Shown piece by piece: positions 35,434 to 47,624 of a DNA stretch of 64,000 nt. This stretch comes from Neoconidiobolus thromboides FSU 785 (lineage: Eukaryota > Entomophthoromycota > Entomophthoromycetes > Entomophthorales > Neoconidiobolaceae). The stretch spans positions 27,271 to 91,270 of the forward strand of contig MU626338.1 in assembly GCA_025603075.1 (NCBI GenBank). The letters run 5' to 3'. The stretch's first letter is position 1, and every line of letters starts with the position of its first letter. The notes under the pieces are model-generated. The model searched no databases, had not been told where the DNA came from, and was given only the letters and a program-made list of their open reading frames with translations. The position numbers and the translations under genes were made by a program.

Positions 35434-36443
35434 CTATATTAAATTAAATAATTTTTCGAACTGAATATCAAACTTAGCCGGTATATCATCTCCATAAATC
35501 TAAAAGAGTCAATGACCCTTAATAAATATACTAATATTACCTCTTTGATGATTGATTTTAAACTTTCAAAAGTGACTTCCGCCTTTGCTCTTGGGCCCCA
35601 ATGATATTCAAAGTTGCGCTTAAGGTATTCCTCTTGGGTTGATATCCTCGAAGGCTGAGCTTGAGCATTTTCTTCACTAATGATTACTTTTTGCCTAATT
35701 ATATAATTTTGTCTCATCAATCGAGTAATCAAGTCATCTAGTTCTTTAACAGTAAACTCTCTAAAGCTAAACATATTACGTGCCAAAGTGCCTACTTAAG
35801 TTTAGAATTGAATTTTTTTTGTTTAATATTTATTTTATTACCATGAGATATGCAATTCTTATATACAAAAATCAAACATAATAATAACACTGTTTGTCCA
35901 TCTTTTATTCTTTCGTCCATTGAAATTGGGCAGTATGGCAATCCTTCTCTTTCTTCTAAGGTTAAATTATTGACTAAAATATAGTTTTCTGAGGACTTTG
36001 GCTTTGTAATATCATCTAAATTTTACTTTAATAAGTGGTAGTTTTAATATACAAAACCTACTCTTCCTTGTACTCTTTTTTTTAGAAATTATTAAGTTTT
36101 TGGCCATTGTTTCTTTAGATTCTAACTCGATCAATTTCATACCAAAAATAGATTCCGAGATCAACTGAGCTCTTTCTATTATCGGTTTAAAATCTCTGGG
36201 ATTTTCTATCTTTACTTAAGTTAATTAATAAGCAATGTTTTAAAATAAGTATCTGCAGTAAACTACCATATTTTTTTATATCTTCTCGTTTCATTGGTAT
36301 TCCTTTCTCGGAAGTAATTAAAGCTAATCTTACTAAACTTTGTGCTTTTTCTTGAATATACTTTAAATAATTAAGTTTAGTATCATAGTTTGTTTTTATC
36401 TTGTCTTTATTACTTGTGAATCCTCACCAGCATCTGTGTTCAT
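35434..36443 (-). CDS. NSE3: Smc5/6 complex subunit Nse3 (MAGE domain)
   Basis: MAGE-family subunit of the Nse1-Nse3-Nse4 module of the Smc5/6 DNA-repair and chromosome-maintenance complex. Six exons: 36443-36414, 36360-36267, 36214-36062, 36015-35842, 35794-35541, 35499-35434; 256 residues, all phases consistent. MAGE features: ALITSEKGIPMKREDI (winged-helix A), RAQLISESIFGMKLIEL, ENYILVNNL, a LLLCLIFVYKNCISHG hydrophobic helix, DLITRLMRQNYI.RQKV, and the late hallmark FEYHWGPRAKAEV. The length is close to the Nse3 norm. Introns break it so thoroughly that only the fifth exon is obvious as an open frame. Confidence 0.88.
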
Positions 36444-36646
36444 TTTGCAATGTTTATAAATAAATAAAAATAGCTGAGCTTTTGATTATTTGCTTTTTAA
36501 AGTAACCAAACAAAACAAGTTGTTTAATTTATTCGTAAATTTTGTTTAAAAATAATTTAATACAAATAAGATTGAAACATAAAGCAAAATTAAAATTAAA
36601 AATAAGCAAAATTAATTTAAATCATTTTAATTTAAACTGATAAAAT

Positions 36647-39025
36647 TTAAAAAAGTTGTTTGAACTCTATTGAATTCTCAGTATCAATATCTTTGGTAAA
36701 TTGATAAGAACTAAAATAAGCTATTAGCTAACGATAGTGAAAATAAAATAATGAATTACCGCTTAAACGAAATGGTAGCATTAAATTGATCAAAAGAGAA
36801 TAATTGAATGATTGAATCAACATACTGTTTAAAAGAAACTGTATCAACTAATGGGAACAATGTTTCAATCAAGTAATTATCTAGTTTGATAATTACTAAT
36901 TTTAATACATTGATTTTATGATTGTAATAAAATTCATCTAACACTGCCAAATTTGTTTTAATTTTGTCTGTTGATTCTTCAAATATAACTAAACTATTAT
37001 TTTCATAGTTATTGCCACTACTAAACTCACCAGGTAAGTTACTAATGAAGCATATTTAGTCTGTATTATAACAAATAAGTGAATAGTTTTACTTACTTTT
37101 TAATATCAATCTTATCTAACTTTGAAACGACATCATTATAAAAAGCGGTTGCTAATAAATCACTACATCTATCTATTAGCATGTTAAATGAGTTGATCAA
37201 ATCATCAAATAATCCTTTGTTGTTATTTGCTAATCTATCCGGATACATTGTATGCCAAATCTCCAAAAAGAACTAAATATATTTAGTAAACATATTAACA
37301 TATAAAAATAGCCTAATTACAGTTTGAGAGTCCCACTCAGATAATACAGGCAATAGACAATGTATAGAATCTAAAACTGAGCTCATTTTTTTAACTGGAG
37401 TAATAGGAAAATGCACTCGATTTGCTATTGGGCGATATTTGTTCATATTGTAATCAAAATCATTAACCATTTTATTTAAGTGATTATAAAAGGACATCAA
37501 TAACTCAAGTTGAACATTTGAAAAATATCTTAATTTATTACTCATTGGCTTTAAATACAAATACCTTTCTATGATAGCTTCAAATAACGTAATCACCTTA
37601 TCACTTATCACTGTTATTCTACTATTATTTGTAGTATTCATTAATTCAAATGCATCTTTTGATTCTATGAAATGAGTCAATCGTTTTAATACGAACTCTT
37701 TTTCCATACTAATCCATATATTAAACACGCCTTTATCATTTAAATAAATAGCACTGATACTATACCATTGAATATTTTTGTAATCGGTTATTATTTCATC
37801 TTTAATAATATGATCATATTCCAACAGCTGTTTAATAAAATTATTCAAATACTCACTATGAATAATTTCTGCTTTAATAATACTTAGTTTGTATTTTATA
37901 AGTAAATAGACAGCTTTAATAAATAATTGTAAATAATTAAAGTTAGTATCACTCAACAAATGGAACAACTCAACATGTTGCTTTATAATATCAACTAAAT
38001 ATTCTAAAAACCATTCTGGTTTATCTAATCGATTAGTTGCCAATTTGCCCATAAAATGATAGCGAAACTTTTGCGTTATAGGTAACATCATTAGGTCAAA
38101 GGGTAATAAACCTATTACTAACTCATCGATATCATTTATAGGCTTCAATTCATTTGAATATCTACTGTTATTAATATTTATTATTATTATGATTAAAATC
38201 ATTACTTTAATTGTAGCCTTAATAGCTCATTAAAACTTTTATTAAACTTTTTTAATAAAATTTCATTCTCTTTCGAAAGTTGAATTAAATCAACGTCACC
38301 TGGCCACTTCATTTCCTGTAATACCTTGCTAAATTGTCTGTAATAGATACTATTATTTATTTTCTCATAGTAGTTCATAAAAGCTATACCTTATCAAATT
38401 ATTTTGTAAGCTATTTTTAAACACCTCAAACTTAAACTCCAAATAGAACAATAAATTCTTAAATTCATTATTATTTCTCAATCCTTTTATCTTTGCTTCT
38501 AATTTATCCATACTTCCCACATCACAAATATCTGTACTTTCAATTTCCTTTTCAACTTCATCACTAAACAAAAAATCAAGTTAAAAATCAGAAACAAAAT
38601 TATCATTCTTACCATAACATCAAACATTCATACAGATGTTCAAAATAACTTATGCTATTTTTTAAGTTTAATTCATAACTTTCTAAATCCAAAATCTCTT
38701 TCACCCACAAATAACTATCATTAAAAACCTCAGCATCCCTATTCAACTGCGGTATCTCTTCTTTGACCTCTTCGAATTTATGCCTAAACCCTTGGATCTT
38801 AGTTGTGTATTCCTCAAGCGTTACTAAGGTTGTTGTTTTGGTAGTAGACAACTTAAAATTAATTATAGTTTGCTATTGGTTTTTAATATATTAAATTACC
38901 TCACTTTCGATTCTAACCAAGTTTTCTTGTTCTTTGACTACTATATTATCGATATTTTCCAATTCTTCAAAGTTTTTGAGAGCTCCGTTAAGGCTTTCTA
39001 GTAGTTTTAAATCTTGTTCTGTCAT
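36647..39025 (-). CDS. TIP20: RINT-1/TIP-1 family protein (Tip20, Dsl1/NRZ tethering complex)
   Basis: Tethers COPI vesicles at the ER as part of the Dsl1 complex. Eight exons: 39025-38900, 38851-38613, 38563-38390, 38337-38206, 38164-37321, 37272-37097, 37041-36760, 36710-36647; 678 residues, phases consistent. The N-terminal ~200 residues are predicted coiled coil (EEYTTKIQGFRHKFEEVKEE). MKWPGDVDLI and FRYHFMGKLATNRLDKPEWFLEYL are the family signature, and the rest is helical and leucine-rich. The length is close to yeast Tip20 (~700). The final 64-nt exon, beyond an apparent stop at 36758-36756, is supported by a clean GTAATT...TTTTAG intron and an open continuation ending EFKQLF. Unlike Sec20 or Use1 it has no membrane anchor. 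Confidence 0.85.
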
Positions 39026-39488
39026 TTTTTAAATTTTAGAACAATTTTTTTAGTATTAAAAAAAAATCAAAATAGCTACATTTTCAAAAAATGAACTAAT
39101 TTTTAATTAAAGTAGTTTTATGTAATAAAACGTCAGCGTTCCTTACTTTATAAAATTGGAGGGGATTAATATTTTAACAGCACAAAGTATTACGTTATAT
39201 AGTTTTTAAATAATATATCATTATCATTCAGCTAATACAGTAATTTATTAAAATTAATGCCTTAAAATAAAATCTAGACCATATAAAATATAAAATATAA
39301 AATATAAAATATAACAAAAGTAATAATAAGTGCATAACAAGGAATCAAAATAAATGTATATTAAATCAAAAAAGCGAAATAATTAAAACAACTAAAATTC
39401 CAAATATTACAAAATCAACAATAATTAAAAGTTTAGATCATATTATTAGTTTTTACAACATCTCAAAAATGCCAAAAATTAAATTCTT
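39026..39488. other. Intergenic between TIP20 start and PUF stop
   Basis: 0.46 kb, AT-rich, containing a 7-bp tandem repeat at 39281-39314. No gene. Confidence 0.6.
39281..39314. repeat. Tandem 7-bp repeat (about five copies of TATAAAA)
   Basis: Uninterrupted array of the heptamer ATATAAA in the promoter-side region of TIP20. Simple-sequence repeat. Confidence 0.85.
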
Positions 39489-42400
39489 TTAGTTTTCATC
39501 CCTATTTTGTTTCTTGTGTAAATTAAAGCTAAATCCCGAACGTGCACCCGATGAATAGTTACGTGTTCTTAAAGGTAATGTATTAAATTGATATATATGA
39601 TTCGGGTACCTAGATTTCGAAATGGAATTGAAAGGGGACAAGTCAAAGTTAGTAGGCCTTCTAGGCTGTCGACTTTCTGGATTTAAAATTCGACTTTGAA
39701 TCCCTTTAATGTGTGGTGAATTCTTTATGTTTAATATTATGGGTCGGATCCTATCAATTAGCTATTTTATTTATTAAACTTATCCAATTAAAAACAAATT
39801 GATTTACCATATCTCTTTGATTATTATCGGCAAAATCAAGACAAGTTTGAACCACATAATTTGCATAAGAGTCATCAATAAGCATCTCTAAATCATCTGA
39901 ACACATAATTTCATTAACAAGTTGATGGCGCAACATAGAATCAGCCATCCTTATACATTTTTCTATTACATTTGAACTAAATTTTTGTACAGAAAGGTGG
40001 CGCACATGTCCAAAAAAGTTTTTTATCAATCCCATGGTGTACGCTGGATTAGATAGATCAAGTACATGCTGGACCACATAATTACCATAAGGATCTTGCA
40101 CTAAGGACAGTGCGTTCTGTGTTATTGCAATTACTAGTTGATCTCGTTGATAATCATTGGCTCGATCAAAGCATTTTTGAATAACACAGCACCCATGTTT
40201 ATGTGTTGAAATAGCTATACAATTATTAAATATTGAGTCATATACAAACTATAAAATATTAATGTTATTAACCTAATGTTACAAAAATAAACTGCTTACT
40301 TGATTATTTTTTGAAGATAATTTATTAACACAAACTTGTACCACATGATTACCGTTTAAATCCTACCAAAATTAGTTAAGATTCATCCTATTTTTATTCC
40401 ATGATTGCTTACCTTTATCATGGATACTACATTTCTTTTGAGTGATTCTATGATTATACCGATCTAACTAAAGTTAATGGATGAAATAAAAAACCAGTAT
40501 ATACCTTACCGCTTCATTAGCTTCGCGTTCATCATAGTAAGTCAAATACCCTAAAATCTTCTGGACTACACGAGTACCATGATTATTTAAAGAGATACGA
40601 AAAAGATTTGAAGAGGAAGCTCTTATAAGCTCAGTAAATTGATAAAGATTGGCTACTTCCATCAATTTTTGACATAAATAATTCCCAAATGGATCAACCA
40701 TTAAATCAGGAAAATAACCTTTTACTTGTTCATAAATTAGCTGGATATTCTTTGGATCTCCTTCCTGTAGAATTCGCTGAAGGTATCGACACCCTATCTG
40801 ATCCCGGCTTAGATAATATATCTCATCACTAAGTTCTTCAATTGTTTTACCCTCAAAGTTATATTCTATAAAAGTAATTAATTTACAAAGTAAATATAAT
40901 ATAAAAATAGTTACCAAGGGGCTGATTCAACTTGATTTGAATAATATTCTCAGGTTGAAGTTCAATTTCAGGTTCAATTTCTTTAAAACTCTCTGTAATA
41001 TTTGAACTTCTATAAGTATCTTCTTGAACTTGTTTTTTGTAAAACTCAGTATCCATGATATTAAAGTTTAATTGACCTCTTGGACTTAGGGGTTCTTGAA
41101 CGGGTAAAGCTGTATGAGAATAATGACAAAGGTTACCTCTTGCACAATATCCATATTGAAAGTAACGACATGGTATTGCGTTACGAAATGGTAAAGATGT
41201 GAAATTACGGCGCATAGGGAAATTTAATGAACTTTGATTCGCTGAAGCCATAATTCCTAACTCTATTTTCAAATTTTAGATACTAATTCTATCAAATTTA
41301 GATAAGTAAGTTTACCATTCCTTCGCATGTTTAAGCGATAATTGAATTCGGATTTTTCTAAATTCATTGGACCCAAATTCCCTCTTCCTGCTTGTTGTAA
41401 CCTAAAAGATGAATCATAGCTATCAACTTCTGTTCTTTCAGTCTTAAGTCAATCTTTTAGTATTGTTTTTATAAATATAAATGAATTTTACTAAGTCACT
41501 ATAACGATCAAAGGTAGTCGTTTGTGAAGTAATCAACTCTTCAATTCCTTCTGAAAGGGCAGGATTCATAGTTGCAATAGCTATAGTTAATCCATTAATA
41601 CCATTATTATGAAAAGATCAGTTTAGTACCCTGAGTTTTATTTATTCTTTTATCCATTGAAGTTAAATCCTCAAGGGGTAACTTTTCGCTACTTATACTT
41701 TCTAAACGTATATTAGTAACTGAAATAGTACTTAATTATATGAACCTTACCTCTGTTACTATTTAACTGAATGTTATTTTTTACTTCTTTATCATCTAAG
41801 AAATCAAGATCCTTTAGTAAAGCATCGAGTTCATCAGAGTTGTGACGAGAAACAGGAACAGAGCGAACAGCAGAAAAAAAGTTCAAAGTCTCTGGACTAT
41901 AGCTAGCTACTTTGTTATTGTCATTATTATTAAATCTAGCGGGTGGACGCCTTAATGCCAAATTAAATGAACTGGCTTTAGCATTTTTAATTGAGTCTGA
42001 GTCTTTTTTAGCTTCAATTATTGCACTTTGTGAACGCGAAAATGGGGTAAACAAAAATAAATCGTTATTATTTGGACTCGTTGAACTGCTTTTTTTGCTA
42101 TCTCCTTCTTCAGACATTAAATTAAAAAATAAATTTTGACTACCGTGTAATGAATGATCCTACAAACAGAGTTAAATCAAAGATTATTATAAACTAAAGT
42201 AGACCAATTACCACTGAAAATGGAAAGTAAGTTGATGGATTATACTAGAAATAAGTTAGAAAATAAAATATAGTATACATTTGAAATTTGAAATACCGAA
42301 AATGAAGTTGATCTTTTTAAACTTAAAATTGTTTTTTCCAAATAAGTTGAACTTATATGGGTATTGGTATTATTACTACTTTTAAAGACAAGCTCTGTAC

Positions 42401-42506
42401 TTAATAATGATAAGCTCTTAGTCCTATAGATATCTCTTTCTTCAGAGTTATAGGATGGATAAGCTGGGGGATCAAAAGCTAGAGAAGGAAAAGAAAAAAA
42501 AGACAT
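39489..42506 (-). CDS. Pumilio-family RNA-binding protein with a CCCH zinc finger
   Basis: Post-transcriptional repressor of the PUF family; about 800 residues over a dozen exons. The first exons are 42506-42279, 42244-42212 and 42159-41751; ATG 42506 is chosen because its frame splices cleanly into the later ATG at 42117. A C-x7-C-x5-C-x3-H finger (CRYFQYGYC ... CHYSH, near 41160) precedes eight PUF repeats. Their recognition triplets read R1 CR..Q, R2 NY..Q, R3 TR..Q, R4 NH..Q, R5 CC..Q, R6 NY..Q, R7 SN..E, R8 NY..Q. The last repeat is followed by LIDRIRPIILNIKNSPHIKGIQ, the usual PUF end, reached by splicing out GTAAATC...AAATAG near 39765-39815. The N-terminal half is Ser/Asn-rich and probably disordered. 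Confidence 0.88.
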
Positions 42507-44820
42507 GATCAGAAAATAATAATAAAAAAAGATAATTGGATTATGAATTGAGCAAGGATAAAAATAAGCAAATAAACTGGTATAATAATTAATAATTGTG
42601 CTATAAAAAGAGAGTTACCTTTTCTACAAGAATTGACAATTGAATTGATAAATTTAGGGGCTTCAACACAGTGAATGAAGATAAAAGATTACGTTGACTT
42701 TTAGCTTAAAACTGAAAATTCAATTAAGCAGCCTTTTTATTTATATGATAAAATTTTAATCAAGCCTAGAGGATTTTTACTTTTGTATTTGAATTTATAA
42801 AAATAATTAACATCCCTTAATTAGCCTCTCTATCTAAAAAAGGGAATAGTTATTATGAATTCAACGTCACTTTTTTTAAATTAAGAATTTAATTTCATTT
42901 TGTGATTTCATGCTAACATTTAATGCTAGCAAATAAGTAAAATTTGAATTAAAATGCAAATGTTAGAAATTGCTATCAAAAGTAAAATAAACTTGAAAAA
43001 AAAAAATAATAATATCAATTTCTGGTATATCAGTTAAATTACCAGATGGTAATTTGATATTTCAATTTAGAATCTATTTTTAATAATTATCAACTACTAA
43101 AATTGGAGTCATTAGCTTGACTTCCCCTTAATGTTAACGAATAGTTTTATCCTACATCAAGATACCATAACTCAAATCAAGAAGGGTAACATAACGTTAT
43201 TAAAAACCGGTTTAATTATTATTAAATCGAGAACAAACTTTATGAATATTCTTTTTTAATACAATATTAAATAAGTAGTCTTAATATTATTAAAAGATAA
43301 AATATATTCAAGTTATTCTTACATTTACAACATATTAATCGTTATTCTATTATATATATCTTTAGAATCATATATATATTTTTAAATATTTTCTTATTTC
43401 TTAGTGATCTTTCTGGTTTATTAAAAGACTATTTAAATGCCATTTGATCATAACTATTCTTTAACATAATAATCTTGTAATATTAATTAAGTGTACCGAA
43501 TCGAGCAATATTAAAAGTAATTAATTAATAATTTAATTGATTAAAAATTAAAATTCAAATATAGAAATTTGGCTATTATTATTGTTAATAATTATCCTTT
43601 TTCTATTTTTCCTGATGATATTAAATTTCCTTAGAGAAATCAGATTGATGTTGCTAAATAGTATTGTTAATTATCTTTATGGTATTTATTGTTGTCATAT
43701 TTATCTAATATGTTTAATAATTATTTAAAGCTTAAATGAAAACCTCAAAGTAAATATTAAACAGATGGTTCTATTAAAGATTTATTAAATAGCTATTTAA
43801 TAAATTAATACAAAAAAGGTATTTAACTGCCTCAACATCATTACTTCAAAATCTCACAAAAGCGGATAACATTTCCTTAAGTTTGATTCACATAAAGTAA
43901 CTATAATATTTTAAATATTTATGAAATGAGATCATTAAATAATGAATAAATTTTATTGTACTATTGTAAGTCAATGATTACTAACAACCTTCTATTTATT
44001 TTTAGAAATGTTGAATAGATTACATGAATAGATAACAAGCTGATTTATATAAGGGAGGTGAAATGAATAAAATGGGAGATTTACTTGGTGAATTAACTGG
44101 TATATGAACTTTAAAATTCTAGGCTTTAAAATCGGGCTTATTCTCATTAAATTTTTATATTTTAAAGAAGAAAAAATCTTTTATCTTTGATACAACATAC
44201 TTATCTCAAGTTTTTTAACAAATGTTTACTTATATATGTCGAATTAGTACAATCTTAATACTTCAACATATTTACATTTATCAATAAAATATTTTATGTA
44301 TGTAGTTTACTATATAATGCTTTAATAACATTACTCATTCTATTAATTCAAGTAAATTGAATATTAGTTAGATGTTTCAGAAGAGTCATGAATTATTATG
44401 AAATATCATTGACTTTATTTCCTATCAACTATAGCCTACAAATCGATCAGTTATAAATTGTAGCTCTGGGTAATTGTGATAAATCTATAGTCAATATACC
44501 TCATTTAATAGGCTTACATTTGATATGTTTGTCATTAGCTATTTAAACTTTAAATCATTTGAATCTAAGATTAAATATTTAGTAACTTTAAGAAGATTAG
44601 TTATCTAAAATTAATACACCTTATATAGCGTATTTTAATATTTTTAGTTGTTATTCGGATTCTTATCATATGTAGTAAAAGAAACGATCATTTTTTATAA
44701 TAATTAATATGTCGATTTAATTTAACATAGTTCAATAGATATACCACTTTTAAACTGATAGGTCTCAAATTTGTTTAAAGTATTAGCTTTTGACATTATT
44801 AAATAACAGTTTATAACTTA

Positions 44821-44940
44821 TAGTTTCCTAACTTCAATGTTTGTTAAAGAATAGTTTATAGTCTACTAACTTCAGTATTTTTTAAGGAATAGTTTGTAGT
44901 TTACTAACTTCAGTCTCGTTAGAGAATAGTTATAGTTTCC
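44821..44940. repeat. Imperfect 38-bp minisatellite, three copies
   Basis: Units starting at 44821, 44859, 44897 and a partial one at 44933 each begin TAGT(T/C)T(C/A)CTAACTTCA and end with AGAATAGTT-like sequence; spacing is 38, 38 and 36 bp. Confidence 0.8.
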
Positions 44941-45116
44941 AAATTTTCATATTAAAATTCAGTCTTTGTTGAATAATTCTATGAATTAAGTTAAAGAGTC
45001 TTAGTAAACAAATAGAAAATTGGTTTCTTTAATCTTATACTAGTTTAAAAATAAGATAAATAAAAATATTGAATTTAATTTTTATCTTCTAAGTAATATT
45101 AAATATTGAAACCTTA

Positions 45117-45224
45117 ATATAGAAGGATGCATTTTTGTATTTAAGAATTTTACTAACGATCTTTTCACTTGAATAATGTTTAAAAGATAGAAAAAATGAT
45201 GAGATCAAAAAGATATCCCCATAT
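45117..45224 (-). mobile_element. MITE-like element, copy 4 (reverse)
   Basis: 108 bp: GATGCATTTTTGTATTTAAG left end, AATTTTACTAACGATC, CACTTGAATAATGTTTAAAAG, AGAAAAAATGATGAGATC and a TATCCCCATAT right end. Same family as 18792-18898, opposite orientation. Confidence 0.82.
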
Positions 45225-45292
45225 ACATAAATCAAAATACAAAAAAGAGAGTTTTAGTTAAATAATCTATAAAGAAAAGTCGGAAAGTTTGA

Positions 45293-45421
45293 AGAATGGA
45301 AATACTAGAAAGGGTATGGAGTGGGATTTTTTTCCAAAATCTATTCTGTGTTGTAAATAGAATATATACAATAGAATTATGTGAAAAATACTCTCCATAC
45401 CCTTTCTAGTATTTCCATTCT
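45293..45421. mobile_element. Foldback element: perfect 29-bp inverted repeat, 71-nt loop
   Basis: Arms 45293-45321 (AGAATGGAAATACTAGAAAG...) and 45393-45421 are exact reverse complements; a few flanking bases also pair with one mismatch. The arm sequence is unlike the ATATGGGG family, so this is a different inverted-repeat unit, placed between a complete MITE and a MITE fragment. No coding capacity in the loop. Confidence 0.8.
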
Positions 45422-45425
45422 TTAA

Positions 45426-45471
45426 ATATGAGGATGTTTTTTTTGACTTCATCACTTTTTCTATTTTTACA
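45426..45471 (+). mobile_element. MITE-like element, left-half fragment (copy 5)
   Basis: ATATGAGGATGTTTTTTTTG followed by ACTTCATCACTTTTTCTATTTTTA matches the left half of the family; homology stops where the GTGGAAAAA core should begin, so the right half is missing or decayed. Confidence 0.75.
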
Positions 45472-45793
45472 ATCTTTTTTTCAAAATAAAGTCTATTAAA
45501 CTTTAAAAATCCTTAAATTATTTAAATTATTTAATACAAATGATATTGTTTTTATAATTATATTATTCTAATAATCAAATTATATCTTAATAATAAACTA
45601 ACAACTTATGAGAAACAAAAGATAATTTGGTTATTTAAATTAAATAGATTATACTATAAAAAACTATATTTAAACTTATTAAATTGAATATTCATATATA
45701 ATAGTAACATTTGGAAGATATCAAAATAATCAAATTATAATTTTTATTTGAATTATTAAATATTCAAATTCGTTATCAATAATTACTAACTAA

Positions 45794-47624
45794 TTATTTT
45801 CGATGATAATATATTAATCCAGAACCAATCACTAATAACATAGCAATTATACTTTTATCGTTTCTTTTACTTAATTGATAAGAGTCACTTTCTTTATGAA
45901 TATTAATATCTTGTTTAATCTAATAAATTATGAAATATCAATATTAATTTGTATATTTTTTAAATAAAATATTATTAATTCAATTTACCTGACCATACCA
46001 TATAGAAATTGGTATAAACAATGAGTCCGTTGGAACTGACTTTTTAATAATTTGAATTGAATAAGTTTCAAAGATATCTACTACATTATCTAAACTAATA
46101 GATTCCATAATAAGCTAGATAAAAAATTAATTAATATTTTATCAAATTCAAATTATTAATAAACAAATATTACATTAACTGCTTCTCCTTTACGGATTTT
46201 AACATTCTTTTTAAATACATCTGGATTATTATAAACTAATGCAATTGTTGAAATAGCCATGACCTAATAAAATGAATATAAAAAAATTAAGAATTTATTT
46301 TAAACTAAATATCAAAGCTTACTTGTGGAATAGCACAAAAATTAAAACAAGATGGGTTTTTAATTTTAGACATATACTTAATACAGTCTTTAGCATGTTG
46401 TAAGGCATTAAAACAAAGTTCATTAAGGCAATCTACAGCCTAAAAATATAAAAATATAAAATAAATATTATTATTTATAAATTTATAAATAGTTTTACTT
46501 TCGATTGATTTTCTTCTTTTGTAAAATCACCAATATCTTCTACATATTTGTTCCATATTTCCTTTGGCCAAAAGCAACGACCATCGATATAATCTTCAAG
46601 ATAATCACGTATAATATTTACTTTCTGTAAAAATAATCCCATTGAATTAGCCCTATTAAATCAAATTCTATTAATATCAATTTAGAATATTATTATTAAA
46701 ATTAATTACAATTCTAAATCATCAGCAATAGAAGGATCTTTTATATAATAATAATAATAACAATAATTAATAAAATATTGAATTTGTTTTTAACTATAAT
46801 TAATTTACCTTCAAGTCCAGATACAGAAAATAATCGAGTTAAGCCATGACCAACTAAACCAGCTACATAATGACAATAAAGATCCCAATCTTGAATTGAT
46901 TCTACTTTTCTTTGTGCAAAATCAGCCATGCCATTAGCCATTTTCTTAGTAATATCTATAATTACTTGTTGATATCTAATAAAAAGTATAAAAATAAAAA
47001 TAAAAATAAAATAAATATTAATTACTCATTTTTAAGTTTTAAAAATTCCTCAATAACTACATCAAATTCTTGTAATAATATAGCATCTTTTTCGTTAGGG
47101 CCATCTAATTTGATTTTTTAATATTAATTTGTTTTATCAGCTTATAACTTTTAATTTACTTTCATGAAAAGTCCATCCTTTTTGTTGAATACTATTATGA
47201 AATTCTCTTAATAATTCTAATTTTTTTTGTAATGGTATACTCATATCATCCTCTATATAAAAAATAGAATGAAACAAAGTTATTTAACTTTAATAATAAT
47301 CATTAAAATAATAATTACCAATAGTATCTAATCCTCTTAAAATAAGATAAAATAAACAAATCTATATAAAAAATTCCATTATTAATATCCCTAATTAAGT
47401 TGAAACTAATGAATTACTGGAAGTCTTAGTTCTTCGTCTAATTCTAAGATAACAGCAGCAAAAGATCTAGAAGTTAAAAGTAAAAACTCATAACATCTTC
47501 TTTCTGTATTAGATTTAATAAAATCTAATTTTTGAGTAGTAGCATTGGATGAAAATTTAAATTTTAATAAGGAATAGATTTCTCTTGGGTAAAACAAGGA
47601 CTCTTTAATAGCTTTAATGGACAT
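45794..47624 (-). CDS. ERG9: Squalene synthase (farnesyl-diphosphate farnesyltransferase)
   Basis: Condenses two farnesyl diphosphates to squalene, the first committed sterol step, on the ER membrane. Eleven exons: 47624-47418, 47361-47319, 47252-47160, 47104-47026, 46975-46809, 46737-46710, 46652-46499, 46439-46323, 46263-46174, 46114-45989, 45919-45794; 409 residues, all phases consistent. Signatures are [15 protein letters not shown] (first Asp-rich motif), the conserved MANGMADFA and [39 protein letters not shown] (second Asp-rich motif), RCFWPKEIW and IPQVMAI. The C-terminus carries one membrane anchor ([17 protein letters not shown]). Slightly shorter than yeast Erg9 (444), mostly in the C-terminal linker. 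Confidence 0.95.

Larger units (their letters stand above)
42507..45793. other. 3.3-kb gene desert with mobile-element remnants
   Basis: Extremely AT-rich. From 42507 to about 44800 I see only stop-dense sequence. The right third holds a 38-bp minisatellite (44821-44940), MITE copy 4 (45117-45224), a 29-bp-arm foldback (45293-45421) and a MITE fragment (45426-45471), all listed separately. Looks like an insertion-tolerant region between PUF and ERG9. Confidence 0.65.

Noticed and set aside
36756-36950. Stop at 36758-36756 as the end of TIP20
   Set aside because: The stop codon lies inside a clean GTAATT...TTTTAG intron, and splicing adds an open 21-codon ending in phase, so I extended the gene to 36647.
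42240-42506. Separate small gene upstream of the PUF gene
   Set aside because: Its frame splices through a 33-nt exon (42244-42212) into the PUF exon 42159-41751 in phase, so it is better explained as the PUF N-terminus.
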